DNA of 63,009 nt from Chitinophaga pinensis. Lineage in GTDB: Bacteria; Pseudomonadota; Gammaproteobacteria; Burkholderiales; Burkholderiaceae_C. The position numbers and the translations under genes are program-made. Shown here piece after piece: positions 11,161 to 20,254 of this stretch; positions within the stretch are counted from its first letter, which is position 1; the number at the start of each line of letters is the position of its first letter. The stretch spans positions 1 to 63,009 of the forward strand of contig CALPRQ020000020.1 in the NCBI GenBank assembly GCA_943326015.2, read 5' to 3'. Below the pieces are notes generated by a model, which saw nothing but the letters and a program-made list of their open reading frames with translations, searched no databases and had not been told where the DNA came from.

Positions 11161-11175
11161 GAGGGATCAGAAAAC

Positions 11176-11700
11176 ATGTCTGCACATACGACGACCACCG
11201 CCGTTGCGCCCTTCTCGCTGAAGGACTTTTTCAAGAGCTTCATGCTGGCGGAGCTCTTCAAGGGCATGGCCCTGACCGGCCGCTACACCTTCCGCCGCAA
11301 GGTCACGGTGCAGTTCCCCGAAGAGAAGACCCCGCTGTCGCCGCGCTTCCGTGGCCTGCACGCCCAGCGCCGTTACGAGAACGGCGAGGAGCGCTGCATC
11401 GCCTGCAAGCTGTGCGAAGCGATCTGCCCCGCGATGGCCATCACCATCGAGGCCGGTCCGCGCCAAGATGACGGCTCGCGCCGCACCACCCGCTACGACA
11501 TCGACCTGACCAAGTGCATCTTCTGCGGTTTCTGCGAAGAGGCCTGCCCGGTCGATGCCATCGTCGAGACCCAGATCCTGGAGTACCACGGCGAGAAACG
11601 CGGCGACCTGTACTTCACCAAGGACATGCTGCTGGCAGTCGGCGACAAGTACGAACCCGAGATCGCTGCGGCCAAGGCAGCGGACGCCAAGTACCGCTGA
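11176..11700 (+). CDS. nuoI: NADH-quinone oxidoreductase subunit I
   Basis: A 174-residue ferredoxin-like subunit with two [4Fe-4S] clusters (N6a and N6b). The two cysteine motifs are [12 protein letters not shown] and [16 protein letters not shown]. The N-terminus carries an extra dozen residues ([13 protein letters not shown]) before the conserved amphipathic helix [18 protein letters not shown] keep this start because AGAGGGA lies just upstream; a later start is possible. Confidence 0.96.
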   Translation: MSAHTTTTAVAPFSLKDFFKSFMLAELFKGMALTGRYTFRRKVTVQFPEEKTPLSPRFRGLHAQRRYENGEERCIACKLCEAICPAMAITIEAGPRQDDGSRRTTRYDIDLTKCIFCGFCEEACPVDAIVETQILEYHGEKRGDLYFTKDMLLAVGDKYEPEIAAAKAADAKYR

Positions 11701-11711
11701 TAAGGATGACC

Positions 11712-12344
11712 ATGGACTTCCAGACCGGATTCTTCTACCTGTTCTCGGCCGTGCTGCTGTTCGCAGCCTTCCGGACCATCACCGCGCGCAGCCCCGTGCA
11801 TGCGGTGCTCTTCCTGATGCTGGCCTTCTCGCAGGCCGCCGCCATCTGGCTGCTGCTCAAGGCCGAGTTCCTCGGCATCACGCTGGTGCTCGTCTACCTG
11901 GGCGCCGTGATGGTGCTGTTCCTGTTCGTCGTGATGATGCTCGACATCAACGTCGAGGAGATGCGCCAGGGCTTCTGGAAGCATTTTCCGCTCGCCCTCG
12001 TGCTGGGTGGCCTGGTTGGCGCCGAACTGATCGGCGTGCTCTGGGTCGGCTTCCCCGAGATGGTTGTTGCCCCCGAGGTGCTGCAGACGGCGATGCACCT
12101 GCCTGACCATAACAACACCCGTGAGATCGGCAAGCTGATGTACAGCCAGTACCTGTTCCCGGTCGAGATCGCTGCCGTCGTGCTGCTGGTGGCGATGATT
12201 GCCGCCATCGGCCTGACGTTGCGCGGCCGCAAGGACAGCAAGGCGATCGATCCCTCGATCCAGGTCAAGGTGCGTGCCGCCGACCGCCTCGAAGTGGTGT
12301 CGCTGCCCGCGACCCGTCCCGCCAACCAGGAGCGCCAAGCATGA
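11712..12344 (+). CDS. nuoJ: NADH-quinone oxidoreductase subunit J
   Basis: A 210-residue membrane subunit of the antiporter-linked part of complex I, with five predicted helices including the conserved [20 protein letters not shown] segment that holds the pi-bulge helix. Two ATGs lie six bases apart, at 11706 and 11712. The second is chosen because the TAAGG upstream is correctly spaced only for that codon. The C-terminal 35 residues are hydrophilic. The stop overlaps nuoK (ATGA). Confidence 0.94.
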   Translation: MDFQTGFFYLFSAVLLFAAFRTITARSPVHAVLFLMLAFSQAAAIWLLLKAEFLGITLVLVYLGAVMVLFLFVVMMLDINVEEMRQGFWKHFPLALVLGGLVGAELIGVLWVGFPEMVVAPEVLQTAMHLPDHNNTREIGKLMYSQYLFPVEIAAVVLLVAMIAAIGLTLRGRKDSKAIDPSIQVKVRAADRLEVVSLPATRPANQERQA

Positions 12345-12649
12345 GCCTGACCCTCGGACATTTCCTCTCGCTCGGCGCGATCCTGTTCGCGCTGTCGGTG
12401 ACAGGCATCTACCTGAACCGCAAGAATCTGATCGTGCTGCTGATGGCGATCGAGCTGATGCTGCTGGCGGTGAACATGAACTTCGTTGCCTTCGCCCATT
12501 ACCTGGGTGACCTCAACGGTCAGTTGTTCGTGTTCTTCATCCTGACCGTTGCAGCCGCGGAGTCGGCGATCGGCCTGGCCATCCTGGTGCTGCTGTTCCG
12601 CAACAAGTCGTCCATCAACGTGGATGAGCTCAACTCGCTCAAGGGCTAA
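12341..12649 (+). CDS. nuoK: NADH-quinone oxidoreductase subunit K
   Basis: A 102-residue membrane subunit with three helices. The proton-channel glutamates are visible in [16 protein letters not shown] and in [17 protein letters not shown]. The length is as expected for the family. It overlaps nuoJ by four bases and is followed by a 30-base gap to nuoL. Confidence 0.96.
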   Translation: MSLTLGHFLSLGAILFALSVTGIYLNRKNLIVLLMAIELMLLAVNMNFVAFAHYLGDLNGQLFVFFILTVAAAESAIGLAILVLLFRNKSSINVDELNSLKG

Positions 12650-12679
12650 GGGCTCGAGGGTTCAACGCCAAGTCAAAAA

Positions 12680-14740
12680 ATGAGTACAAGCCTCTCTGCA
12701 AGCACATTGCTGGCGGTGCCCCTGGCCCCGCTGGTCGGCTCCGCGCTGGCCGGCGTCCTCGGCACCCAGTTCGGCGGCAACCTGCTGGGCCGTCGTGCCG
12801 CCCACAGCCTGACCATCCTGGGCGTGTTCATCGCCTTCGTGATCTCGGTCCTGACCTTCAACGATGTCATCGCCGGTGCCCGCTTCAATGCCACCATCTA
12901 CGAATGGATGGTGGTCGGCGGCATGAAGATGGAAATCGGCTTCATGATCGACGGTCTGACCGCGATGATGATGTGTGTCGTGACCTTCGTCTCGCTGATG
13001 GTCCACCTCTACACCATCGGCTACATGCACGAGGACGAGGGCTACAACCGCTTCTTCGCCTACATCTCGCTGTTCACCTTCAGCATGCTGATGCTCGTCA
13101 TGAGCAACAACCTGCTGCAACTGTTCTTCGGCTGGGAAGCCGTCGGCCTGGTGTCCTACCTGTTGATCGGTTTCTGGTTCAACAAGCCGACCGCGATCTT
13201 CGCCAACATGAAGGCCTTCCTGGTCAACCGTGTCGGCGACTTCGGCTTCATCCTCGGCATCGGTCTGCTGGCAGCCTACACCGGCTCGCTGAACTACACC
13301 GAGATCTTCGCCAAGGCGCCCCAGTTGGCCGCGATCGAGTTCCCCTGGTACATCCTGGGCCAGGACGCGATGCTGGTGACCGTGATCGGCATCTGCCTGT
13401 TCATCGGCGCGATGGGCAAGTCGGCCCAGTTCCCGCTGCATGTCTGGCTGCCGGACTCGATGGAAGGCCCGACCCCGATCTCCGCGCTGATCCACGCCGC
13501 CACCATGGTGACGGCCGGCATCTTCATGGTCACGCGCATGTCGCCGATCTATGAACTGTCCGACACCGCGCTGAACTTCATCCTGGTGATCGGCTCCATC
13601 ACGGCGCTGTTCATGGGCTTCCTGGGCATCATCCAGAACGACATCAAGCGCGTCGTCGCCTACTCGACCCTGTCGCAGCTGGGCTACATGACGGTCGCGC
13701 TGGGCGCCTCGGCCTACTCGGTCGCGGTGTTCCACCTGATGACGCATGCCTTCTTCAAGGCGCTGCTGTTCCTCGCGGCTGGCTCGGTCATCATGGGTCT
13801 GCATCACAATCAGGACATCCGCTGGATGGGCAACGTGCGCAAGTACATGCCGATCACCTGGATCACCTCGCTGCTGGGCACCCTGGCGCTGATCGGCACC
13901 CCGTTCTTCTCGGGTTTCTACTCGAAGGACAGCATCATCGAGGCCGTGGCGTTCAGCCATCTGCCCGCCGCTGGTTTCGCCCATTTTGCGGTGCTGGCTG
14001 GCGTCTTCGTGACCTCGTTCTACTCGTTCCGCCTCTACTTCCTGGTCTTCCACGGCAAGGAACGCTACGACCAGAACCCGGATGCACACCACGGTCACCA
14101 TGACGACCATCACGACGACCACGCAGCGCATGACGACCATGGCCACCATGGCGACGGCAAGCCGCACGAGTCGCCCTGGGTCGTGACCCTGCCGCTGGTG
14201 CTGCTGGCGATCCCCTCGGTGCTGATCGGCTACTTCACGATCGAGCCGATGCTGTATGGCGATTTCCTGAAGGATGCCATCACGATCAACCTGCATGCCC
14301 ACCCCGCGCTGGAAATGCTGGCCGAGGAATTCCACGGTCCGCTGGCCATGGCCGAGCATGCGCTGACCACGGCGCCGTTCTGGCTGGCCCTGGCCGGTGC
14401 CGTCTCGGCCTGGTACATGTACCTGATCAACCCGGCCGTGCCGGCCTTCTTCGCCCGCGCCCTGCGTCCGCTGATCGTGATCCTGGAGAACAAGTACTTC
14501 ATGGACTGGATCAACGAGAACATCCTGGCCAAGGCAGCACGCGGCCTGGGTCTGGGTCTCTGGAAGGGTGGCGATCGCGGCATCATCGAAGGCGCCGTCG
14601 TCAACCTGAGCTGGAAGCTCGTCGGCATGGTCTCTGGCCTGGTGCGTCGCTTCCAGACCGGCTATCTGTACACCTACGCGTTCTGGATGATCGCAGGCGT
14701 GCTGGCTTTCATGATCTATTTCGTGCAGCCCGCCAAATAA
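12680..14740 (+). CDS. nuoL: NADH-quinone oxidoreductase subunit L
   Basis: A 686-residue antiporter-like proton-pumping subunit at the distal end of the membrane arm. The core motifs FFGWEAVGLVSYLLIGFW, GKSAQFPLHVWLPDSMEGPT and HAATMVTAGIFMV hold the key glutamate, lysine and histidine residues. The long C-terminal lateral helix region follows residue 500. Residues 470-496 form a hydrophilic loop with twelve histidines alternating with aspartates (HHGHHDDHHDDH), between helices following YLVFHGKERYDQNP. This could bind metal, but its role is unknown. Confidence 0.97.
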   Translation: MSTSLSASTLLAVPLAPLVGSALAGVLGTQFGGNLLGRRAAHSLTILGVFIAFVISVLTFNDVIAGARFNATIYEWMVVGGMKMEIGFMIDGLTAMMMCVVTFVSLMVHLYTIGYMHEDEGYNRFFAYISLFTFSMLMLVMSNNLLQLFFGWEAVGLVSYLLIGFWFNKPTAIFANMKAFLVNRVGDFGFILGIGLLAAYTGSLNYTEIFAKAPQLAAIEFPWYILGQDAMLVTVIGICLFIGAMGKSAQFPLHVWLPDSMEGPTPISALIHAATMVTAGIFMVTRMSPIYELSDTALNFILVIGSITALFMGFLGIIQNDIKRVVAYSTLSQLGYMTVALGASAYSVAVFHLMTHAFFKALLFLAAGSVIMGLHHNQDIRWMGNVRKYMPITWITSLLGTLALIGTPFFSGFYSKDSIIEAVAFSHLPAAGFAHFAVLAGVFVTSFYSFRLYFLVFHGKERYDQNPDAHHGHHDDHHDDHAAHDDHGHHGDGKPHESPWVVTLPLVLLAIPSVLIGYFTIEPMLYGDFLKDAITINLHAHPALEMLAEEFHGPLAMAEHALTTAPFWLALAGAVSAWYMYLINPAVPAFFARALRPLIVILENKYFMDWINENILAKAARGLGLGLWKGGDRGIIEGAVVNLSWKLVGMVSGLVRRFQTGYLYTYAFWMIAGVLAFMIYFVQPAK

Positions 14741-14753
14741 GGAGAAGAACAAG

Positions 14754-16232
14754 ATGGGTTTGTTGAGCTTTGCGATCTGGACGCCAGTCCTGTTTGGTGT
14801 CCTGCTGCTCGCCATGGGTGGCGACAAGCGTGAAGCGGGCGCGGTGCGCTGGCTTGCGCTGCTTGGTTCCGTCGCCGGCCTGGCCGTGACGGTGCCGCTC
14901 TACACCGGCTTCGAGGCCGGTTCCGCGGCGATGCAGTTCGTCGAGCGGGTCCTCTGGATCCCCGCCTTCAACGTGCACTACCACCTCGCCATCGACGGCA
15001 TCTCGCTGTGGCTGGTGCTGCTGACCGCCTTCATCAATCTGATCGTGGTGCTGGCCGGCTGGGAAGTGATCCAGGAGCGCGTGAACCAGTACATGGGCGC
15101 CTTCCTGATCCTGTCGGGCCTGATGATCGGCGTCTTCGCCGCCCAGGATGCGATGCTGTTCTATGTCTTCTTCGAAGCCACGCTGATCCCGATGTACCTG
15201 ATCATCGGCGTCTGGGGCGGTCCGAACAAGATCTACGCGGCGTTCAAGTTCTTCCTCTACACCCTGCTCGGCTCGCTGCTGATGCTGGTGGCGCTGATCT
15301 ACCTGTACAACGTCTCGGGTGGCAGCTTCGACCTGCAGACCTGGTACAAGTTGCCGTTGGCCGCCAAGCCGCAGACCCTGCTGTTCTTCGCCTTCTTCGC
15401 TGCCTTCGCGGTCAAGATCCCGATGTGGCCGGTCCACACCTGGCTGCCCGACGTCCACGTCGAAGCGCCGACCGGTGGCTCGGCCGTGCTGGCCGCGATC
15501 ATGCTGAAACTGGGCGCCTACGGCTTCCTGCGCTTCTCGCTGCCGATCACGCCTGACGCCGCTCACGAGTGGTCTGGCCTGATGGTCGGCCTGTCGCTGG
15601 TCGCCGTGGTCTACGTCGGTCTGGTCGCGATGGTGCAGCAGGACATGAAGAAGCTGGTGGCCTATTCGTCGGTCGCCCACATGGGCTTCGTCTCGCTGGG
15701 CTTCTTCCTGTTCAACGATCTGGGCGTTTCAGGCGCCATCGTGCAGATGATTGCGCACGGTTTCGTCTCGGCCGCGATGTTCCTCGGCATCGGCGTGCTG
15801 TATGACCGTGTCCACTCGCGCGAGATCGCTTCCTACGGCGGCGTGGTCAACACCATGCCCAAGTTCGCCGCCTTCGCGCTGTTGTTCACCATGGCCAACT
15901 GCGGCTTGCCGGGCACCGCCGGTTTCGTCGGCGAGTGGATGGTGATCCTGGGCGCTGTCAAGGCCAACTTCTGGGTTGGCACGATTGCCGCCAGCGCATT
16001 GATCTTCGGCGCGGCCTATTCGCTCTGGATGTTCAAGCGTGTCTACCTGGGTCCGGTCGCCAACGATGACGTCAAGGCGCTGCACGACATCAACGGCCGC
16101 GAATTCCTGGTCATGGCACTGCTGGCTGTGATGGTGCTCTACATGGGTATTCATCCCAAGCCCTTCACCGACGTGATGGACGCTTCGGTCGCCGAACTGC
16201 TCAAGCATGTCGCCGTCTCCAAGCTGCCCTGA
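14754..16232 (+). CDS. nuoM: NADH-quinone oxidoreductase subunit M
   Basis: A 492-residue antiporter-like proton-pumping subunit. The catalytic glutamate helix reads FYVFFEATLIPMYLIIGVWG, and the lysine/histidine segment AVKIPMWPVHTWLPDVHVEA is followed by PTGGSAVLAAIMLKLGAYG. SVAHMGFVSLG and GTAGFVGEW are also typical. A GGAGAAG Shine-Dalgarno sequence is placed 6-7 bases before the ATG. Confidence 0.97.
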   Translation: MGLLSFAIWTPVLFGVLLLAMGGDKREAGAVRWLALLGSVAGLAVTVPLYTGFEAGSAAMQFVERVLWIPAFNVHYHLAIDGISLWLVLLTAFINLIVVLAGWEVIQERVNQYMGAFLILSGLMIGVFAAQDAMLFYVFFEATLIPMYLIIGVWGGPNKIYAAFKFFLYTLLGSLLMLVALIYLYNVSGGSFDLQTWYKLPLAAKPQTLLFFAFFAAFAVKIPMWPVHTWLPDVHVEAPTGGSAVLAAIMLKLGAYGFLRFSLPITPDAAHEWSGLMVGLSLVAVVYVGLVAMVQQDMKKLVAYSSVAHMGFVSLGFFLFNDLGVSGAIVQMIAHGFVSAAMFLGIGVLYDRVHSREIASYGGVVNTMPKFAAFALLFTMANCGLPGTAGFVGEWMVILGAVKANFWVGTIAASALIFGAAYSLWMFKRVYLGPVANDDVKALHDINGREFLVMALLAVMVLYMGIHPKPFTDVMDASVAELLKHVAVSKLP

Positions 16233-16268
16233 GGCCCGACCCTCTCAACGTATCGAAAGAGCACAACA

Positions 16269-17753
16269 ATGATAGAGAGTACCCACTGGGCGGCGGTTGC
16301 GCCGGAGCTGCTGCTCCTGAGCATGACCGGCCTGATCGCCCTGTTCGATCTGGCGGTCAAGACCCCGCTGCGCGGCGCGACCTACCGTCTGTCGATGCTG
16401 ACGCTGGCGGTGGTGGCAGTCCTGCATTTCGTGCAGGCCGGCGCCGGCGAGACCATCTACGCCTTCAATGACATGATCGTGGTCGACACCATGTCGTCCC
16501 TGCTCAAGGGCTTTGCCACCCTGGCCGTGATGGTGACTCTGGTCTACAGCCGTCCCTATGCCGGTGCGCGCGACATGCTGCGCGGCGGCGAGCTGTTCAC
16601 GCTGTCGCTGTACGCGCTGCTGGGCATGTTCGTGATGATCTCGGGTCATCATTTCCTGACCCTCTATCTGGGTCTGGAACTGCTGACGCTGCCGGGCTAC
16701 GCCCTGGTCGCGCTGCGCCGCGACGAGCTGCGCTCGACCGAAGCCGCCATGAAGTATTTCGTGCTTGGCTCGCTGGCCAGCGGTTTCCTGCTCTACGGCC
16801 TGTCGCTGGTCTATGGCGCCACCGGTTCGCTCGACATCGCCGGCGTGCAGGCGGCCATCTCCACCGGCATGGTTGACAACCGCGTGCTGATGCTGGGCCT
16901 GGTCTTCGTCGTCGCCGGTCTGGCCTTCAAGCTCGGCGCCGTGCCCTTCCACATGTGGGTGCCCGATGTCTACCACGGCGCACCGACCGCGATCACGCTG
17001 ATGATCGGCGGCGCGCCCAAGCTGGCGGCGTTCGCGATCGTGATGCGCCTGCTGGTCGAGGGCATGCTGCCGCTGGTCTGGCATTGGCAGCAGATGCTGA
17101 TGGTACTGGCCGTGGCTTCGCTGCTGGTCGGCAACCTGGCCGCCGTCGCGCAGACCAATCTCAAGCGCATGCTGGCGTTCTCGACCATCGCGCAGATGGG
17201 CTTCGTGCTGCTGGCCTTCGTGTCCGGCGTCGTCGGCCAGGACGGCAACAACATGAACGCGGCCTACAGCTCGGCGATGTTCTACATCATCACCTATGTG
17301 CTGACCACGCTGGCTTCCTTCGGCGTGATCCTGCTGCTGACACGCGAAGGCTTCGAGTCCGAGGAACTCTCGGACCTGGCCGGCCTGAACCAGCGCAGCC
17401 CGCTGTATGCCGGCATCATGACCGTCTGCATGTTCTCGCTGGCGGGTGTCCCGCCCCTGGTCGGCTTCATGGCCAAGTTCTCGGTGTTGCAGTCCCTGCT
17501 CAATGCGGGCGGCGGCGTCCACCTCGGCCTGACCGTGTTCGCGGTGATGATGTCGCTGATCGGCGCCTTCTACTACCTGCGCGTGGTCAAGGTCATGTAC
17601 TTCGACGCACCGACGCAGACGGCGGCGATCGACGCACCTTCCGACGTGCGCCTCGTGCTCACGCTCAACGGCGCGCTGGTGCTGGGCCTGGGCCTGCTGC
17701 CGGGCGGCCTGATGACGCTGTGTGACCAGGCCATCCTGGCACTCTGGCACTGA
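16269..17753 (+). CDS. nuoN: NADH-quinone oxidoreductase subunit N
   Basis: A 494-residue antiporter-like membrane subunit. Family motifs include YLGLELLTLPGYALVALRRD, STEAAMKYFVLGSLASGFLL, FKLGAVPFHMWVPDVYHGAP and STIAQMGFVLLAF. It completes the A-N set, so all 14 subunits of a bacterial complex I are encoded here in standard order with no gene missing or inserted. Confidence 0.97.
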   Translation: MIESTHWAAVAPELLLLSMTGLIALFDLAVKTPLRGATYRLSMLTLAVVAVLHFVQAGAGETIYAFNDMIVVDTMSSLLKGFATLAVMVTLVYSRPYAGARDMLRGGELFTLSLYALLGMFVMISGHHFLTLYLGLELLTLPGYALVALRRDELRSTEAAMKYFVLGSLASGFLLYGLSLVYGATGSLDIAGVQAAISTGMVDNRVLMLGLVFVVAGLAFKLGAVPFHMWVPDVYHGAPTAITLMIGGAPKLAAFAIVMRLLVEGMLPLVWHWQQMLMVLAVASLLVGNLAAVAQTNLKRMLAFSTIAQMGFVLLAFVSGVVGQDGNNMNAAYSSAMFYIITYVLTTLASFGVILLLTREGFESEELSDLAGLNQRSPLYAGIMTVCMFSLAGVPPLVGFMAKFSVLQSLLNAGGGVHLGLTVFAVMMSLIGAFYYLRVVKVMYFDAPTQTAAIDAPSDVRLVLTLNGALVLGLGLLPGGLMTLCDQAILALWH

Positions 17754-17766
17754 CGGGCGCCAGAGG

Positions 17767-18066
17767 ATGAACCAGACGGCTTCGGTCTGGCTGGTGTTGG
17801 TGGCTGCCTTGGCGGCCGCCAATTTGCCTTTTCTGAGCGAGCGCTTCCTGGGTCTGCTGCGGCTGCGCTCTGCGACCAAGGGGCTCGCGCTACGCCTGCT
17901 TGAGCTGTTCTTGCTCTACCTGCTGGTGGGCGGACTGGGCCTTGTCCTGGAACAGGGTCTGGGTCAGATCTACCCCCAGGGCTGGGAGTTCTATGCCATC
18001 ACGGTCACCCTGTTCCTGACGCTGGCTTTTCCGGGCTTCATCTGGCGCTATCTGGTGCGCCATTGA
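17767..18066 (+). CDS. DUF2818 family membrane protein linked to nuo
   Basis: A 99-residue, strongly hydrophobic protein with about three predicted membrane helices: residues 4-20, 38-60 and 77-93. The start MNQTASVWLVLV is taken from family resemblance; a purine-rich CAGAGG abuts the ATG. It begins 13 bases after the nuoN stop on the same strand and, as far as I know, a DUF2818 gene follows nuoN in many Betaproteobacteria. That linkage suggests a role in complex I assembly or function, but nothing in the sequence proves it. Confidence 0.88.
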   Translation: MNQTASVWLVLVAALAAANLPFLSERFLGLLRLRSATKGLALRLLELFLLYLLVGGLGLVLEQGLGQIYPQGWEFYAITVTLFLTLAFPGFIWRYLVRH

Positions 18067-18097
18067 AAGGCTTGTGCTCCAGGCCTCCTCCCTACGC

Positions 18098-18121
18098 AGC
18101 CCCTTGACGGGGCTTCGTCGT
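18098..18121 (+). terminator. Possible terminator after the nuo-DUF2818 operon
   Basis: AGCCCC and GGGGCT form a 6-bp stem around the 5-base loop TTGAC, followed by the T-containing but interrupted sequence TCGTCGTTT. It lies 31 bases after the DUF2818 stop. The weak T-run makes it a moderate candidate. Confidence 0.45.
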
Positions 18122-18148
18122 TTCTGACGCTGCATTGCCTGAACTGCC

Positions 18149-18757
18149 ATGAACCATCCTTTGCTGCCCGAACTGCAACCGGACCATCTGCGCGAGCGGC
18201 GCATCGACAGCGCCACGGTCTATCAGGGTCATTTCCTGCAAGTCTTGCGCGACAGCGTGCAATTGCCCGACGGCAGCCAGGCAGTGCGCGAGTACATCAG
18301 GCACCCGGGCGCGGTCATGATCATTCCCATGCTTGACGACGGCCGGGTCGTGGTCGAGCGCCAGTACCGCTACCCGCTGCAGCGCGCGCTGATCGAGTTT
18401 CCTGCTGGCAAGCTCGATTCGGGTGAAGACCCGTTCCTGTGCGCCCAGCGCGAATTGCGCGAGGAAACCGGCTATGTCGCACGCGAGTGGGCCAGGGCGG
18501 GCGTGCTGCATCCCGTGCTGGCCTACGCCGATGAGTTCATCGAGATCTGGTTTGCGCGCGGCCTCAGCCTGGGCGAGCGCGAGCTCGACCACGGCGAGTT
18601 CCTCGACGTGCTCGCCGCCACGCCCGAGGAGTTGCTGGCGGCCTGTCGTGACGGCGTGGTCACCGACAGCAAGACGCTGACCGGACTGCTCTGGCTGCAG
18701 AACCTCTTGTCCGGTGCCTGGTCGCTCGACTGGCAGCCCGCCCCGGCCCAGGACTAG
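18149..18757 (+). CDS. nudF: Nudix hydrolase, ADP-ribose pyrophosphatase type
   Basis: A 202-residue Nudix enzyme. The complete Nudix box GX5EX7REUXEEXGU is present as GKLDSGEDPFLCAQ followed by RELREETGYV. The neighbouring features of the ADP-ribose pyrophosphatase branch are seen: VREYIRHPGAVMIIP, VVERQYRYPLQRALIEFPAG and ITDSKTLTGL-like VVTDSKTLTGLLWLQ. It probably cleaves ADP-ribose to AMP and ribose 5-phosphate in the cytosol. The stop codon lies one base from the stop of the convergent glutamate dehydrogenase gene. Confidence 0.88.
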   Translation: MNHPLLPELQPDHLRERRIDSATVYQGHFLQVLRDSVQLPDGSQAVREYIRHPGAVMIIPMLDDGRVVVERQYRYPLQRALIEFPAGKLDSGEDPFLCAQRELREETGYVAREWARAGVLHPVLAYADEFIEIWFARGLSLGERELDHGEFLDVLAATPEELLAACRDGVVTDSKTLTGLLWLQNLLSGAWSLDWQPAPAQD

Positions 18758-18758
18758 G

Positions 18759-20045
18759 TCAGGGGTAGAGGCCGCGCAGTTCGCGCGCGCGCAGGATGCG
18801 CTGGCAGGCGATGATGAAGGTCGCGGTGCGCAGGCTGACCTGGTGCTGCTCGGCCACCTGCCAGACGCTGGCGAAGGCCTCGCGCATGATTCTGACCAGG
18901 CGGGCGTTGATTTCCTCCTCGGTCCAGAAGAAGCTCGAAAAGTCCTGCACCCACTCGAAGTAGCTCACCGTCACGCCGCCGGCATTGGCGATCACGTCGG
19001 GCAGTACCAGCACGCCACGCTGGTGCAGGATATCGTCTGCTTCCGGCGTGGTCGGGCCGTTGGCGCCTTCGATCACCAGGCGCGCCTTGATGCGGCCTGC
19101 GTTGGCCGCGGTGATCTGCTGCTCGAGCGCCGCCGGGATCAGGATGTCGCAATCCACATCCCAGAAGCTGTCCTTGGCTATCGCTTCGGCGCCGGGGAAG
19201 CCGAGTACCGATCCGTTGTGCCTGGCATGCTCGATCAGTGCCGGGATGTCGATGCCAGCTCCCTGGTAGATCGTTCCGCCATGGTCCTGCACCGCGACCA
19301 CGCGCGAACCGGCTTCAGCGAACAGGCGGGCAGCGACACTGCCCACGTTGCCCAGGCCCTGTACCGCGACGCGCGCCCCCTTGAGCTCCAGTCCGGTGCG
19401 GGCGGCAGCCTCCTGTCCGACCGTGAAGACGCCCCGGCCTGTCGCATCGCGCCGGCCCAGCGAGCCGCCCAGCTCGATCGGCTTGCCAGTCACGACGCCG
19501 GTCGAGTTCTCGCCCAGGTTCATCGCATAGGTGTCCATCATCCAGGCCATCACCTGCTCATTGGTGTTGACGTCGGGGGCCGGGATGTCCTTGGTCGGGC
19601 CGATGATGAGCCCGATCTCGCTGGTGTAGCGGCGCGTCACGCGCTCGAGCTCGCCGCGCGAGAGCTGGCGTGGATCGACCCGGATGCCGCCCTTGGCGCC
19701 ACCGAAGGGCACGTTGACGGCGGCGTTCTTGATCGACATCCAGGCCGACAGAGCCATCACCTCGGACAGGGTTACATCCTGATGGAAGCGCACGCCGCCC
19801 TTGCCCGGTCCGCGCGAGGTGTTGTGCTGCACCCGGTAGCCCTCGAAATGCGCGACGCTGCCGTCGTCCATGTGGATCGGCACATCGACGATCAGGATGC
19901 GCTTGGGCCGCGTCAGCGTATCGACCCAGCGTGACAGCTCGCCGAGGTAGGGGGTGACGCGCTCGACCTGCTGCAGGAAGATGCCCCAAGGGCCGAGTTG
20001 GTCGGCTTGCAGGTAGGAGGGCAGGGAGTTGGGAATCTGGCTCAT
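18759..20045 (-). CDS. Glu/Leu/Phe/Val dehydrogenase (glutamate dehydrogenase)
   Basis: A 428-residue amino-acid dehydrogenase that interconverts glutamate and 2-oxoglutarate plus ammonia. The catalytic lysine region reads [17 protein letters not shown], preceded by [14 protein letters not shown]. The dinucleotide-binding domain has [20 protein letters not shown], and [12 protein letters not shown] is also conserved. The length and GPGKGG style fit the hexameric 420-450-residue class; coenzyme preference is not resolved. An AGGAAC Shine-Dalgarno sequence precedes the ATG. The upstream gap contains a 19-base palindrome at 20124-20142. Confidence 0.93.
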   Translation of the reverse strand: MSQIPNSLPSYLQADQLGPWGIFLQQVERVTPYLGELSRWVDTLTRPKRILIVDVPIHMDDGSVAHFEGYRVQHNTSRGPGKGGVRFHQDVTLSEVMALSAWMSIKNAAVNVPFGGAKGGIRVDPRQLSRGELERVTRRYTSEIGLIIGPTKDIPAPDVNTNEQVMAWMMDTYAMNLGENSTGVVTGKPIELGGSLGRRDATGRGVFTVGQEAAARTGLELKGARVAVQGLGNVGSVAARLFAEAGSRVVAVQDHGGTIYQGAGIDIPALIEHARHNGSVLGFPGAEAIAKDSFWDVDCDILIPAALEQQITAANAGRIKARLVIEGANGPTTPEADDILHQRGVLVLPDVIANAGGVTVSYFEWVQDFSSFFWTEEEINARLVRIMREAFASVWQVAEQHQVSLRTATFIIACQRILRARELRGLYP

Positions 20046-20123
20046 CAGTCGGTTCCTGGGTTGAACTAGCTGCGAAGCTTAAGCAGGCTTGAGCTTGATG
20101 TCCAAGGCCGATCTTGATGTCGG

Positions 20124-20142
20124 TTATGCAATAAATGCATAA
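20124..20142. promoter_or_regulatory. Perfect inverted repeat, candidate operator between gdh and Nudix gene
   Basis: TTATGCA-ATAAA-TGCATAA is a perfect 7-bp inverted repeat with a 5-base spacer. It lies in the A+T-rich part of the 209-base divergent gap, 79 bases upstream of the glutamate dehydrogenase start and 112 bases upstream of the Nudix start. The size and symmetry suit a dimeric transcription factor site. The factor is unknown. Confidence 0.5.
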
Positions 20143-20254
20143 TTTTGGCCTCGACTTGTCGTTTTAGACGGGAGCGGTTCCGGCGCGGCACAATCGGATG
20201 ACTGCCGGACGCTGTCTCTGGTGGCAGTCTTGTTCATTCACCGTCTCATCCTTC

